From: Setophaga petechia
Taxonomy: Eukaryota; Chordata; Aves; Passeriformes; Parulidae
Assembly (NCBI GenBank): GCA_024362935.1
Contig: JANCRA010000179.1
Span: 310,001-374,000, forward strand
DNA length: 64,000 nt
Direction of reading: 5' to 3'
Shown: one piece after another, positions 44,132 to 56,467 of the stretch
How the letters are laid out: every line of letters starts with the position of its first letter
Numbering within the stretch: the first letter of the stretch is position 1
Position numbers and translations under genes: made by a program
The notes under the pieces: model-generated
The model's input: only the letters and a program-made list of their open reading frames with translations
What the model was told of the DNA's origin: nothing
Database searches by the model: none

Positions 44132-46318
44132 CATTTCCATGGGGAATTCCCTCTGGACCCCTCTCTCCTCCAGCTCCACATCAGCTGCTGTTTGTTTCCC
44201 TGAGCCCACAGAAATTCCATTTCCATGCTGAAATCCTGTGGAAATGCAGCAGAAATTGTCTTTATTCTGCAGTTTGCCCTCTGTTAGTTAAATTATGGCT
44301 CAGCCTTCAGCCACAGCCAGACCGATGGCAGCGTCTGCTGCGTCTTGAATGTTCATCTGCTCCAGAGATTTGCTGCTTAACACATTAAAAGTGGGTAAAG
44401 AAATAATTTATTTTATTTAATTCTAAAAAAAAATCCTGTGTTTCACTTAAGGGAATTAGTGCCTTAAGCAATAAACACAACTATGCAATAAATGGCATAT
44501 GTGGGATCTATTAACCCAAGGGCCTGACTCTGCCATCTGAATAATCCCCTGTTGGAGCTTCAGCTTGAAAAGTTTGGATGCAAATGATTGCTCAGAGAGT
44601 TTATTTTAAAAAAATAATAGAAATGAAAATAGATCTGACAGCACTGGGGTTTGGTGATGTTGTTGGGCTGAGTTTTGATCCCCTCAAATTTCATTTTCCT
44701 ACCCTCAGGAAAAGGATTGGGGGTGTGAGATTGTGTCTGGAGCTGTCAGGCACCCACAGCTCCTGCAGCATCAATTTCTGCTTTGTATGGACAGGGCAGC
44801 TCTAAAGTGTTTATAATTCACTTTTCCTGTGTCTCTGCCATTAATTCTGCAGAAATGATTAACTTTGTACATTTAATAAATCCAAAGAGAGAGAACAATT
44901 CCCATTCTAGACCTGCAGCAACAGCTGACAGTGAGCAGGACAAGATGATCTCCTTAATTAAAATAAAAATAACTTCTTATTATATATAAGAATAACTTCG
45001 TAGCCCTAAATAAGAAATATTTTACAATTTCCCCATATCTTTTATACCTCTCTGTATAAAATGTAATACAAGACCCCTTAATCTAAATTTAAAAACGATG
45101 ATGTCAAACATTCCTTAGCTAAGAGCACCCTCAATTACACCCAGAAAATGAATTAATGAATTATTTCAGTTTGTCCTTTTCTTCCCTTAAATGCCTTAAT
45201 GGATAAAAAATTATTTTCCAGCACTCCACAAAAAAAAGCAAAAATGAAATGAGCAGGGATTATAGCAACAGCATCAATGTTAATTCAGAAATGGATGAGC
45301 AATTCCAGATTTGAAGGCCATTAGCATTGATCCCAGCACGGAATGGCTGTGATCAATAAACTAATCTGGAAATTTGATTAATTGAGTAAATCCTGTTTAC
45401 TGCAGTATCCCATCATCCACAAATAGGTGAAAATCCTCTTGTAGCAAAAAGCAAATTTCAGAGCTGTCCTATCAATGGAAAATTCTCTCATTCCAGATTG
45501 TGCTGTCACAGGGAGACCAAAACTGCACAAGTTCCACAATAAACATTTATTTTAAAATAAATAAAAATTCTCAACCCATTAAAAAAAACCCAAAAAAATT
45601 CTCTGGATGTCACAGAAATGAGCCTGACACCGAGGGGAATAAAAAACACAGAACAGGGCAAAAACCACTAAATATTTTGAATTTTGGGGTGTTTTTTTTC
45701 CCCTAAGAGCTTGTCCATCCAAGCTAGACAGGAAAGGGAAATAGGAAAAATTGCTGGAAATACATCCTCACACCTATTTAAGTTTGTTTATTCTAGGAAT
45801 TGTACCAAGACAACTCCATTGGTTTAGAAAAATAAATCTTAGCCCTGACTGACAGCTTTAAATATTCAGCTCAAACCTTGGTGGTGAAGGTGAGGCCTGA
45901 AACTCTGAGTGCTGCTAATTAACAATAATTGGGGCATGGAAATAGCAGGGAGTGAAATATTGGATTGAATTCTTTTAAAAAAGGGGATTTAATTAAGAAT
46001 AATTTAACTTTTTTTTCCCCTAGGTGTAGGTAACAAAAATGTGCTGAGTTAAAAGGATGCAAATTGTCATTTTTGCCTGTAATTTCAAGTTTTCTGCTGA
46101 AAGTTGATGTGGTTTCACTTCAAAAATAATGGAATTATGATTTTAATGAAACCAGTTAAAAGAATGGCACTAATGTAAGAAAAATTAAAATATCTCAGTG
46201 TACTTCACACAGAAATGCAGGAATATTTAAATTCTTTTTGTTTTGGGGTGAAAATTTTGATTTTTCTATGCAATCATTTCTACAAACCCCCAAATAATGG
46301 AAGTGACAGGACTTGGAA
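44132..46318. other. unique AT-rich sequence
   Basis: About 2.2 kb have no recognised transposon or exon. Frames are short and AT-biased. Confidence 0.5.
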
Positions 46319-47455
46319 CACAAGAGATCCCACACTCAGAAAATCCAGTGAAACCCAACCCTGCCCTGACATCTGAGATCCTCAAAATCAGGAAAAATGG
46401 GAAAATCATCCTTTGGCATCTTCTCTTGAAAAGAAACCTGGTTGAGCAGCAAAGCTTAATAGGAACTGACAGAAATAAATAACATTATTCAGCTCTAATT
46501 CCATTCACAGCTGAAATTTTCCAAAATTTTGGGATATTCCAGCAGCCACCTGCACTCAGGGAAAGCCACAGAGTCAAGTCCTTCATGTTTTGGAAAGTCA
46601 ATTATTCTTCCAAGCAACTTTTCAAATATTTAACCAATTTTTGGCTTTTAAAAAACCCCAAAATTAATTTTTTTACTTTAAAAAAAGCCCCAAATTTAAT
46701 TTTTGGCTTTTAAAAAAAACCCAAAATTAATTTTTTCGCTTTTAAAAAAAACCCCAAATTTAATTTTTGGCTTTTTTAAAAAAACCCAAATTTAATTTTT
46801 GGCTTCTAAAAAAAAATTTAATTTTTTGCTTAAAAAAAAAAATAATTAATTTTTCAAGATGTTCAAAAAATCTTGAACACAAGAGATGTTCAAGAAATCC
46901 CACAACACAAGAGATCCCACCCTCTGAAAATCCAGTGAAACCAAACCCTGCCCTGACATCTGAGATCCTCAAAATCAGAATAAATGGGAAAATCATCCTT
47001 TGGCATTTTCTCATGAAAAGAAACCTGCTTGAGCAGCAAAGCTTAATAGGAACTGACAGAAATAAATAACATTATTCAGCTCTAATTCCATTCACAGCTG
47101 AAATTTTCCAAAATTTTGGGATATTCCAGCAGCCACCTGCACTCAGGGAAAGCCACAGAGTCAACCCCATCAGGTTTTGGAAAGTCAATTATTCTTCCAA
47201 GCAACTTTTCAAATATTTAACCAATTTTTGGCTTTTAAAAAACCCCAAAATTTATTTTTTTGCATTTAAAAAAAACCCCAAATTTAATTTTTGGCTTTTA
47301 AAAAAAACCCAAAATTAATTTTTTTACTTTAAAAAAACCCCAAATTTAATTTTTGGCTTTTAAAAAACCCAAATTTAATTTTTGGCTTAAAAAAAAAATT
47401 AATTTTTGGATTTAAAAAAAAAAAAATAATTTTTCAAGATGTGCAAAAAATCTTT
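46319..47455. repeat. ~588-bp tandem duplication with internal minisatellite
   Basis: The segment starting 'acaagagatccc' at 46319 recurs at 46907. Both copies include 'aacattattcagctctaatt', 'ccacctgcactcagggaaag' and 'agtcaattattcttccaagc'. Each then enters a local minisatellite of ~32-base units ('aaaaaccccaaatttaattt' plus 'ttggctttt'), which differs in unit number between copies. Each ends in 'tttttcaagatgt.caaaaa'. Confidence 0.93.
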
Positions 47456-47744
47456 ATGGGACACTCAATTTTCACTGCAATTCAAAGAGCTGGAAATTTT
47501 AAAACTTCCTCCAAGAATTTTGCTAAAAAATTGAGATTGAATCTTTTACCTTGACTTTTGCTCTGCACCAAAACCTCCCCAAATCGGTGACAATAAATAG
47601 AAAATATTTTGATTTTTTATGTCCCACATTTCCCCCCAGCCAGAGCAAACCATGTGAGAATAACAAGAATGAGGAGATCAGCAGAGGTCAGAGCTGCAGA
47701 ATAAAGGGGATTTCTGCACATTGCCAGAGCTGTTTTCTCACATA
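47456..47744. other. unique spacer
   Basis: About 290 bases of AT-rich sequence show no recognised feature. Confidence 0.5.
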
Positions 47745-48000
47745 AATGTGAGAAAATAAATTTTTTCTCACATAAATGTGAGAAAATAAATTTAATTTTA
47801 ATTTTTTTATTTTAATTTTATTAAAATTTAATTTAATTTAATTTGAATTTATTTTTTAATTTAATTTTTTAATTTTAATTTTTTTAAATTTAATTTGAGT
47901 TTATTTTTTTAATTTAATTTTTTAATTTTAATTTTAATTGAATTTAAATTTATTTTTTAAATTTAATTTTTAATTTAATTTTTTTTTAATTTAATCCATC
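47745..48000. repeat. TTTAA-type low-complexity tract
   Basis: Two copies of 'ctcacataaatgtgagaaaa' (itself a short palindrome around 'aaat') are followed by about 200 bases of T- and A-only sequence built from 'ttaattt' and 'tttaaat' words. Confidence 0.93.
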
Positions 48001-48499
48001 ATATTAATATCTTTCTCCTTTTCTGATAACCAGCTATCTGATGGCAATGATTTCAGAATTTTTTTTTTATAACCTGTTTTTTAATAGCCTGTTGCAGGGA
48101 CTGTCACATAAACAAGATTTCTTCTATATCTGGGGAACATTTTTTAATTACCTGCTAAAAAAGCAAATCTGAGGCTATAATATAAATATATATAATATAA
48201 ATATATAATATAATATATATAATATAAATATATGGCTTTTTGATGTAGTTCAGCATCTCTCAGTTTTTAAAAATAAAATTTAATATTTCAAAATAATATT
48301 TAAAAATGACTTTAAGCTGTGTGTGGCTCTGGAGGAAAGGAAATTCTTGTTATGAGCTGATGGGATGTGTTTGTAAATCCAGAAAGGCACCTTGGATTTA
48401 ATGGGAATTCAATAAATCAGTGAATTATCAACATTTTTCATAATCAGCATTTTCATATCAGAAAAATAGAACAGAAATAGCTTTAAATGTGGCCTAACC
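48001..48499. other. unique AT-rich sequence with a TATAA tract
   Basis: A run of 'tataatataaatata' words lies at 48177-48232. The rest is AT-rich unique sequence. Confidence 0.55.
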
Positions 48500-49130
48500 T
48501 TTATTTCTTGTTAGCAAAATTCTCAAATTAAAATATTTTACGTGTATAATTAAAGTATTTTATTATCAAAATTCTTGTTATCAAAATTCTCAAGTTAAAA
48601 TATTTTATGTGTTAATTAAAGTATTTTATTATCAAAATCCTTGTTATCAAAATTCTCAAGTTAAAATATTTTACGTGTATAATTAAAGTATTTTATTATC
48701 AAAATCCTTGTTAGCAAAATTCTCAAGTTAAAGCATTTTATGTGTATAATTATTTAATTATCAATATTCTTGTTATCAAAATTCTCAAGTTAAAATATTT
48801 TATGTGTACGATTAAAGTATTTTATTATCAAAATTCTTGTTATCAAAATTCTCAAGGTAAAGCATTTTATGTGTATAATTAAAGTATTTCATTACAAAAA
48901 AATCTTGTTATCAAAATTCTCAAATTAAAGCATTTTATGTGTATAATTAAAGTATTTTATTATCAAAATTCTTGTTAGCAAAATTCTCAAGTTAAAGTAT
49001 TTTATGTGTAAAATTAAAGTATTTTATTATCAAAATTCTTGTTATCAAAATTCTCAAGTTAAAGCATTTTATGTGTATAATTAAAGTATTTTATGTGTAT
49101 AATTAAAGAGTTTTCTGTGTACAATTCAAG
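48500..49130. repeat. ~67-bp AT-rich minisatellite, nine units
   Basis: Units start 'ttgttatcaaaattctcaa' or 'ttgttagcaaaattctcaa' at about 48508, 48574, 48640, 48708, 48770, 48837, 48904, 48971 and 49039. Each continues 'gttaaaatattttatgtgt' and 'aattaaagtattttattatc'. The fifth and last units are irregular. Confidence 0.95.
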
Positions 49131-49479
49131 ATTTTTGTGATTTTTTTTGTGCACAGGGAGCTGAGCATTGCCACTTGGTATTGGAAATGTGAATTATCAA
49201 GAATATTTTAATGTAAAGGAAACCTGTAAACAATCTCATCTAAAAAAAAAAAAATCTGTCCTTGTCACATTATTTCAAATTTAACAGGTTCTTGTTTGGG
49301 GAATTTTTCTGGCAACAACTTTATTTTTGAATTTTAAAATAGTTCCTGCAGCCTAAATGATTTTAGAACTCTCAAACATCCCATTCAATAATATTTTTTT
49401 GTTTAAAGTTTGAAACGGGTTAAATTCCTTTTCAGTGCTCAGAGCCAGAGGTGAAAAAAAAGGATATTTAAAATGTACA
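49131..49479. other. unique AT-rich sequence
   Basis: No feature is recognised. Confidence 0.5.
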
Positions 49480-50037
49480 TTTAAAAATATATAAATTAAA
49501 CTATACAAATACATGTATTTTTTATTAAAAAATATAGATAAATATATAAAATATAATACCCAGATATAATATCTATATTATATGGTTTTATAAAGAAATA
49601 CATCAATAAATAATAAACATATGAATATTTTTATAAATATTTTGGTAGAGTTATATATTTAACAATAAATAGAATATATAAAGCATATTGTATAGTTTAA
49701 AATATATTTTATAAAAATATAGAATACATATCTAATATAATATATAAAATATATTATATATAATATATAATATATATTATATATTATATTAAATATATTA
49801 TGTATTATGTATTATGGATTATATATTATATAATATATAATATATTTATATATTATATATTATATATTAATTATACTATATTATATTATATTATATTATA
49901 TTATATTATATTATATATTATATATTATATATTATATATTATATATTATATATTATATATTATATATTATATATTATATATTATATATTATATAATATAT
50001 AATATATATTATATATTATATATTATATATTATATAT
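49480..50037. repeat. pure AT tract with tandem TATAT/ATATT words
   Basis: Almost every base is A or T. From about 49740 the words 'tatattatata' and 'ttatatta' repeat regularly to 50037. The tract is self-complementary over long stretches and could form cruciforms. A 79-codon frame of Tyr and Ile codons at 49800 is a composition artefact. Confidence 0.96.
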
Positions 50038-51650
50038 GATGACCCTGGCAGGATTTTTAGTGCCCCACATGATGCTGACAGTGATTTTCTCACTGTTTCT
50101 CATCTGTACAAAGAGGTGCCTGAAAGCATCAATAATTCTAAATTATTTAAGAGTAATCTAAAAAAAATGAAAGCTTAAAAATAAAAAAATCTGATTAACC
50201 TTCAGGATTAATGGAGGAGAAGTTAAATGGATAATTATTTGATCTAAAGGACATTTATAGTGTTTTATATTTTAAAAAAATGTGAAATTGTTGAATTAGA
50301 ATTTGGCTCATCCTCAGAGTGGGATCACTTGTTGATGGTGTTTATGAAAGAAATTTAATAATCAGAAATAAATTCCCTTAAAAAGGCAAAAAATAGGGAA
50401 AATACCCAAAAAAAGAGGAATTTACTCAGTGAATGTTTCCCTTTGGCATCAGCACACCCAGGTTTCCACCTCCCCATGGCTTTGTGCAAACCCAGCAAGG
50501 AAACTTTGGGTGAATTTTTGTGGAATTCCAGAGGATATTTCTGAATATTTCTGTGGAATTCCAGGGGATATTTCTGTCCCTGCTTTATCCCTGATGATCT
50601 TCACAGCAAACTGACATCTCAAACCCATTTCATCAGCAATTCACAGGTGTCAAATTCACTTAAAATTCAAAATATCGACCCAGTCATTCCTGGGAGTGAG
50701 TCTGAATTTCCTGAGGATTTGTCCCCCAGAAAAGCTCCAACTAAAAGTCAGGCAGAACTCTGCAAAACCACACTGAGCTCAGAGTTTTATAAAAATCCAC
50801 AACAGAAATATTTCCAGTCTGATTTGAGGTACAAGCATGATTTACTTGACAATTTGGATTAAATTTAGATTTGCCCAGTGCAAACCAGAAGGCTGAAAAA
50901 CCCAGCAAATAAAACAAAAAAAAAGTGGTTTTTTCCAATGAAACAATGAAAATAAAATTGGTTTAAAAGCTGAACTGCACATATTTTCCTAGAGAGTACT
51001 AACCTGTACCCTCTGAAAAGATATTTTAATTAGGAAGGAGAGACACTGGAAATTACTTAAAGAAATAAAAAATGAGCCCCTGTATCAGCTGCTTTCCAGA
51101 ATGATATTCTGTATTTTTATATTTGTCTATAGAAGTAATGAAAAAATGCCTCTCCTGCAATAAATCAAATTTATTTCTTTTTGGCATCTTTAGAGAAAAG
51201 CTGTTTCATTTCTACCCACATAAAGAATGGGAAATAAGCTGGTTTGTATTTTGGGCTTGGAAGGAAAAGGGGACTTGAGGGATTATTCAGAGAGATAATG
51301 TATATACTTGAGAGATAATAATTATACTTGAGAGATTATTTTTATAGAAGTAGGGGTTCATCTGCACAGCAGTTACATCATTACAGCAGCTGAACTTGGA
51401 AAATGTGTTCTGTGAAAAATGAGCTTTGTAATAAACAACACACAGATGAACATTCTCGACAATAAATAACAAATTATTCAATTTTCATCCCGATTTGCTA
51501 CAAGGACAAAGCCTTCAGGGAAGAGAAGATGCAAAAAAGTTCCTTAAAATCCCTTTTTTCAACCCAGAAACCCAAGTGGAAAAGTGAAGGACTCTGATAA
51601 TTGGTGGCCCTTGGGTGGAAAAGGCAATCCCAGAGTGGTTTTGAATTTGG
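50038..51650. other. unique AT-rich sequence
   Basis: About 1.6 kb show no recognised transposon. A short duplication around 'ctgaatatttctgtggaatt' lies near 50530-50580. No exon is supported. Confidence 0.5.
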
Positions 51651-52613
51651 ATGGAATTCCCAGAGCAGCTGTGGCTGCCCCTGGATCCCTGGCAGTGCCC
51701 AGGGCCAGGCTGGACACTGGGGACAGTGGGAGGTGTCCCTGCCATGGCAGGGGTGGCACTGGGTGATCCCTAAACCCCTCCCAACCCAAACCACTCTGGG
51801 ATTCTGGGATTCTCTGGCTGCTTTTCTGTTTGAACCTGGGATTCCTTCTCCCCTCTGAGCACTTTTCCCATCCTTTGCCCAACCCTCACACCAGGCAAAC
51901 CTCGTGCCATGGCTGTTGTGGTTTGGGCCCATCCCATTCCTGGCCTGGGGCATTGTCCTGGGAACTTGGGAAAATCCCTTGGAGACCTGGATTGTGCCTC
52001 AGTCCCTGTCCCTTGGGCAGTGCCAGGACACAGGGAATGGCTCCAGTGCCAGAGGGCAGGGCTGGGTGGGAGACTGGGGAAAAATCCTTCCCTGGGAGGG
52101 TGGGGATGGCCCTGGATCCCTGGCAGTGCCCAAGGCCAGGCTGGACACTGGGGACAGTGGGAGGTGTCCCTGCCATGGCAGGGGTGGCACTGGGTGGGTT
52201 TCAGGATATTCCTGTGCTGGGAGGAAAGGCTGGCACAGCTGGCATTGTTCACCTGCACAGGAGAAGCTTTGGGCTGAGCTCAGGGTGGCCTTGCAGGGCC
52301 TGCAGGAGCCCCAGGAAAGCTGGAGAGAGACAATTGCCAGGGGATGCAGGGACAGCACACAGGGAATGGCTGCACACTGAAAAATTACAGGTTTAGGTCA
52401 GATATTAGGAACAATTTCCTCCCTGTGAGGGTGGGCAGGCCCTGCAATAGAGTTCCCAGAGCAGCTGGGGCTGCCCCTGGATCCCTGGCAGTGCCCAAGG
52501 CCAGGCTGGACACTGGGGCTGCAGCAGCCTGGGGTGTCCCTGCCATGGCAGGGTTTGGGAATGAGATAATTTTTAAGATCCCTTCCAACCCCAACCATTC
52601 CCTGATTCCCTGA
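51651..52613 (+). mobile_element. left arm of a large inverted repeat (CR1-rich)
   Basis: The arm contains a sense CR1 3' end (51651-51810, ending 'gggattctgggattctc'). About 210 bases of non-CR1 DNA follow ('ctgcttttctgtttgaacct', 'catggctgttgtggtttggg'). Further sense CR1 pieces continue to 'ccaaccattccctgattccc' at 52613. The whole is present in reverse complement at 55222-56160. Over 51780-52100 I count only about six differences in some 320 bases. Because the non-CR1 part is shared too, the arms are copies of one composite segment and not independent CR1 insertions. Confidence 0.93.
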
Positions 52614-52854
52614 AATGTGAGTCAGACTCTGCTCTGCAGGGTTTGATAACATCAATCCAAGCAGTAATTGAACATTTCAGGTGGCAAATGTCTGAATAAC
52701 ACAGATTTATTTCACAGTTCAACTGCAGCACCAGCACGACCCTTTTTTTCCTAAAATTCCTCCCTCTGGAAGCAATTCCTATGGCACTGTCCAAAGGATG
52801 GAGCTAAAATCCATTTATTTACAAAACTCTGACACAGTGGTCACTTCCTAGTGT
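52614..52854. other. unique loop sequence
   Basis: About 240 bases between the left arm and the minisatellite contain no recognised element. Confidence 0.5.
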
Positions 52855-53975
52855 GAAAGGACACAAAAAGGAATTATTGTAGAAAGCTTCTGGGCTTTGG
52901 AGAGCTCTGGGATCCTGCAGAGCATTCCCAAGAGGATTCCTCCCTCTGGAAAAGGAGCTGCTCCTCTGCCCAGCTTTGAAAGGACACAAAAACAGATTAT
53001 TGTGGAAAGCTCAGGGATCCTGCAGAATATTCCCAAGAGGATTCCTCCCTCTGGAAAAGGAGCTGCTCCTCTGCCAGATTTTAAAGGGCACAAAAAGGGA
53101 TTATTGTGGAAAGCTGCTGGGATCCAGTAGAGCATTCCCAAGAGGATTCCTCCCTCTGGAAAAGGGGCTGCTCCTCTACCCAGCTTTGAAAGGGCACAAA
53201 AATGGATTTTTGTGGAAAGCTGCTGGGCTTTGGAGAGCTCTGGGATCCAGCAGAACATTCCCAAGAGGATTCCTCCCTCTGGAAAAGGGGCTGCTCCTCT
53301 GGCCAGCTTTTAAAGGACACAAAAATGGATTATTGTGGAAAACTCCTGAGCTTTGGAGAGCTCTGGGATCCAGCAGAGTATTCCCAAGAGGAATCCTCTC
53401 TCTGGAAAAGGGGCTGCTCCTCTGCCAGATTTTAAAGGGCACAAAATGGGATTATTGTGGAAAGCTGCTGGGATCCAGTAGAGCATTTCCAAGAGGATTC
53501 CTCCCTCTGGAAAAGGGGCTGCTCCTCTACCCAGCTTTGAAAGGGCACAAAAGGGATTACTGTGGAAAATTCTGGGATCCAGCAGAGCATTCCCAAGAGG
53601 ATTCCTCCCTCTGGAAAAGGGTCTGCTCCTCTGCCCAGCTTTCAAAGGGCACAAAAATGGATTTTTGTGGAAAGCTGCTGGGCTTTGCAGAGCTCTGGGA
53701 TCCAGCAGAACATTCCCAAGAGGAATCCTCCCTCTGGAAAAGGGGCTGCTCCTCTGCACAGCTTTGAAAGGGCACAAAAATGGATTATTGTGGAAAATTC
53801 TGGGATCCAGCAGAGCATTCCCAAGAGGAATCCTCTCTCTGGAAAAGGGGCTGCTCCTCTGCCAGATTTTAAAGGACACAAAAAGGGATTATTGTGGAAA
53901 GCTGCTGGGATCCAGTAGAGCATTCCCAAGAGGATTCCTCCCTCTGGAACAGGGGCTGCTCCTCTGTCACTCACT
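52855..53975. repeat. ~105/122-bp minisatellite, ten units
   Basis: Ten units share 'ggattattgtggaaagctgc', 'gggatccagcagagcattcc', 'caagaggattcctccctctg' and 'gaaaaggggctgctcctctg'. Long units (~122 bases) contain an extra 'gctttggagagctctggg'; short ones (~105) do not. Going left to right the order is long, short, short, long, long, short, short, long, short, short. Frames of up to 263 codons (plus strand, 52976-53767) and 189 codons (minus strand, 53310-53879) stay open. They are absent from the flanks and look incidental. Confidence 0.95.
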
Positions 53976-55221
53976 CATCTCCAGAGAAATCCACTTGGAA
54001 CCCCAGTGGAAACCTCCCCAGAGGCTGTGCCCAGGCCTCCCTGCTGCAGTTGCATTTTCCATATTCCACTGTAGAAAGCAGAGAAGAGCTCCCAAAGTGC
54101 ACAACAGTTTGCTGAAAAGGAAAAGCTCTGGAGGCTGGCAGCCCTCCTGAGCCCCTGTCAGAACAATCCCTGCAAGCAGGGCTGTGTAAACTCAGCGAGC
54201 AGACAGGTTTTTGTGTTCCCAACAAATGGAAACTATGTCCTATAAAAGAACTTTAATGGGCAAATGACACTGGATTTTCTTTTTTTTTTCCCTGCAGCAG
54301 CAGCAGGGTTTGAGATTTTCTTCCTTTTTGCCTTTTTTTTCCACTCAGAACACACATTTTATCATGAACCTGAGCAGCACACAAATGGACAAACCCCATC
54401 AAAAGCTTCAGCTGCACTCAGTATTTCATATTATTTGGTGATGTATCATTTCTGCAAAGCTTTTTAATTTTTTTTTTAAGACTTCACAGGGGGAAAAAAA
54501 AAAACCCTCTTACCTTCGGTGGAAAAACTTTCCCCCTCACAAAAGAGATGTTGTAGAATTTATGAAAACAAAAGTGCCAATAAGATTTTGCTTTAATACC
54601 TCGGGGAGAAACCTGATCATCTGCACCAGTAAGAAAAAAGATGCCTGCACGAGGTGCTCCACTAATTACAGCTGCTTTGGTGGGCAATATCCCTGGTGAA
54701 ACAGATGTTAGGGACCTATTAACAAAAGTTTTTCAAACATCTGCTTACAATTTGAAGGCAATTGTAAATACAGCACAGAAGGTCAATTGGGCTCATTAAG
54801 GTCTATGTGCAAATCTACTGCTGCAGGTTTCTTTTTAGCTAATACTGACTTTTTTTAACACAGGAAATAGAGTTTAATAGCAACTTGTGTCAATTTTGAT
54901 TGTGATTTCATACAACAACAAACAACAATCGCATGCCTTGTGCTTCACCAAATAACCCATTTTCCTTCCTCTTTTTCCTCTCTACCTACAGCACACTGCC
55001 ACGGTTCTGTGAGGTAAAGGAAGGGTTAGAAATTGGGCAATTACACAGAAATGATTGATTTTACTTTTAAACACCAATTATAGATCTTGATAGGAAATCT
55101 TCAGTTGTTGAACCAAAGAAAAATGAGTTTTGATTACAACGCACGGTTATGAGGGGAAAATTATTCTTTCAAGTGTCAGAACAAAACACAGATGTTCAGC
55201 AGGGCTGAAACACTGGAAATC
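53976..55221. other. unique loop sequence
   Basis: About 1.2 kb of unique DNA lie between the minisatellite and the right arm. The part 54700-54960 is AT-rich with words such as 'caattgggctcattaagg' and 'tttttagctaatactgac' that could belong to a conserved non-coding element. This is a guess from texture only. Confidence 0.45.
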
Positions 55222-56235
55222 ATGGAATGGTTTGGGCTGGAAGGGACCTTAAAGCCCATCCAGTGCCATGGCAGGGACACCTCCCACTGTGCCAGGCTGC
55301 TCCAGCCCCAGTGTCCAACCTGGCCCTGGGCACTGCCAGGGATCCAGGGGCAGCCCCAGCTGCTCTGGGAATTCTATTTCAGCCTCTCCCCACCCTCCCA
55401 GGGAACAATTTCTTCCCAATATCTGATCTAAACCTGCAAAATGTTCAGTGTGGAGCCATTCCCTGTGTGCTGTCCCTGCATCCCCTGGCAATTGTCTCTC
55501 TCCAGCTTTCCTGGGGCTCCTGCAGGCCCTGCAAGGCCACCCTGAGCTCAGCCCAAAGCTTCTCCTGTGCAGGTGAACAATGCCAGCTGTGCCAGCCTTT
55601 CCTCCCAGCACAGGAATATCCTGAAGGTCACCCAGAGCCACCCCTGCCATGGCAGGGACACCTCCCACTGTGCCAGGGTGCTCCAGCCTGGCCTTGGGCA
55701 CTGCCAGGGATCCAGGGCCATCCCCACCCTGCCAGGGAAGGATTTTTCCCCAGTCTCCCACCCAGCCCTGCCCTCTGGCACTGGAGCCATTCCCTGTGTG
55801 CTGGCACTGCCAAAGGGACAGGGGCTGAGGCACAATCCAGGTCTCCAAGGGATTTTTCCAAGTTCCCAGGACAATGCCCCAGGCCAGGAATGGGATGGGC
55901 CCAAACCACAACAGCCATGGCACGAGGTTTGCCTGGTGTGAGGGTTGGGCAAAGGATGAGAAAAGTGCTCAGAGGGGAGAAGGAATCCCAGGTTCAAACA
56001 GAAAAGCAGCCAGAGAATCCCAGAATCCCAGAATGGTTTGGGTTGGGAGGGGTTTAGGGATCACCCAGTGCCACCCCTGCCATGGCAGGGACACCTCCCA
56101 CTGTCCCCAGTGTCCAGCCTGGCCTTGGGCACTGCCAGGGATCCAGGGATGGAATTCCATCCCAGCCCCTCCCAGGGAACAATTCCTTCCCAAAATCCCA
56201 CCCCAACCCTGCCCTTTGTCAGTTTAAATCACTCT
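55222..56235 (-). mobile_element. right arm of a large inverted repeat (CR1-rich)
   Basis: In antisense orientation this arm holds a CR1 3' end ('catggaatggtttgggctgg'), internal CR1 ('gcaaggccaccctgagctca') and the shared non-CR1 segment ('caaaccacaacagccatggc' to 'caggttcaaacagaaaagca'). It ends with a second CR1 3' end at 56030 ('agaatcccagaatggtttgg'). It mirrors 51651-52613. Beyond about 56160 the arms stop matching: this arm continues as ordinary CR1 to about 56235. Frames on both strands are CR1 by-products. Confidence 0.93.
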
Positions 56236-56467
56236 CCATCAGCCCTCCTCCAACTGGAACCACCCAGGAACAATTTTCTGCTGAACTGCTCCATAGAAAT
56301 TCCCCTGATGCTGGACCCAGCAGCGCTCAGGACCTGCCAAGCTTCTGCTGCAGATTTTAATCAGCATTCCAAAAATTAGGAATACCAGTCTGAGCTGGAG
56401 TTTTCAGCACTGCTTCTTCTGGAAGTGAGGCAGGGAAATTGCTGTCTTGAGTTACAGCTTGAATAAA

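Noticed and set aside
49800..50039. 79-codon Tyr/Ile frame
   Set aside because: It is a pure AT repeat.
55227..56057. Frames of 276 codons (plus) and 224 codons (minus) in the right arm
   Set aside because: Both lie over CR1-derived DNA and are mirrored in the left arm. Simultaneous openness on both strands reflects GC-rich CR1 composition.
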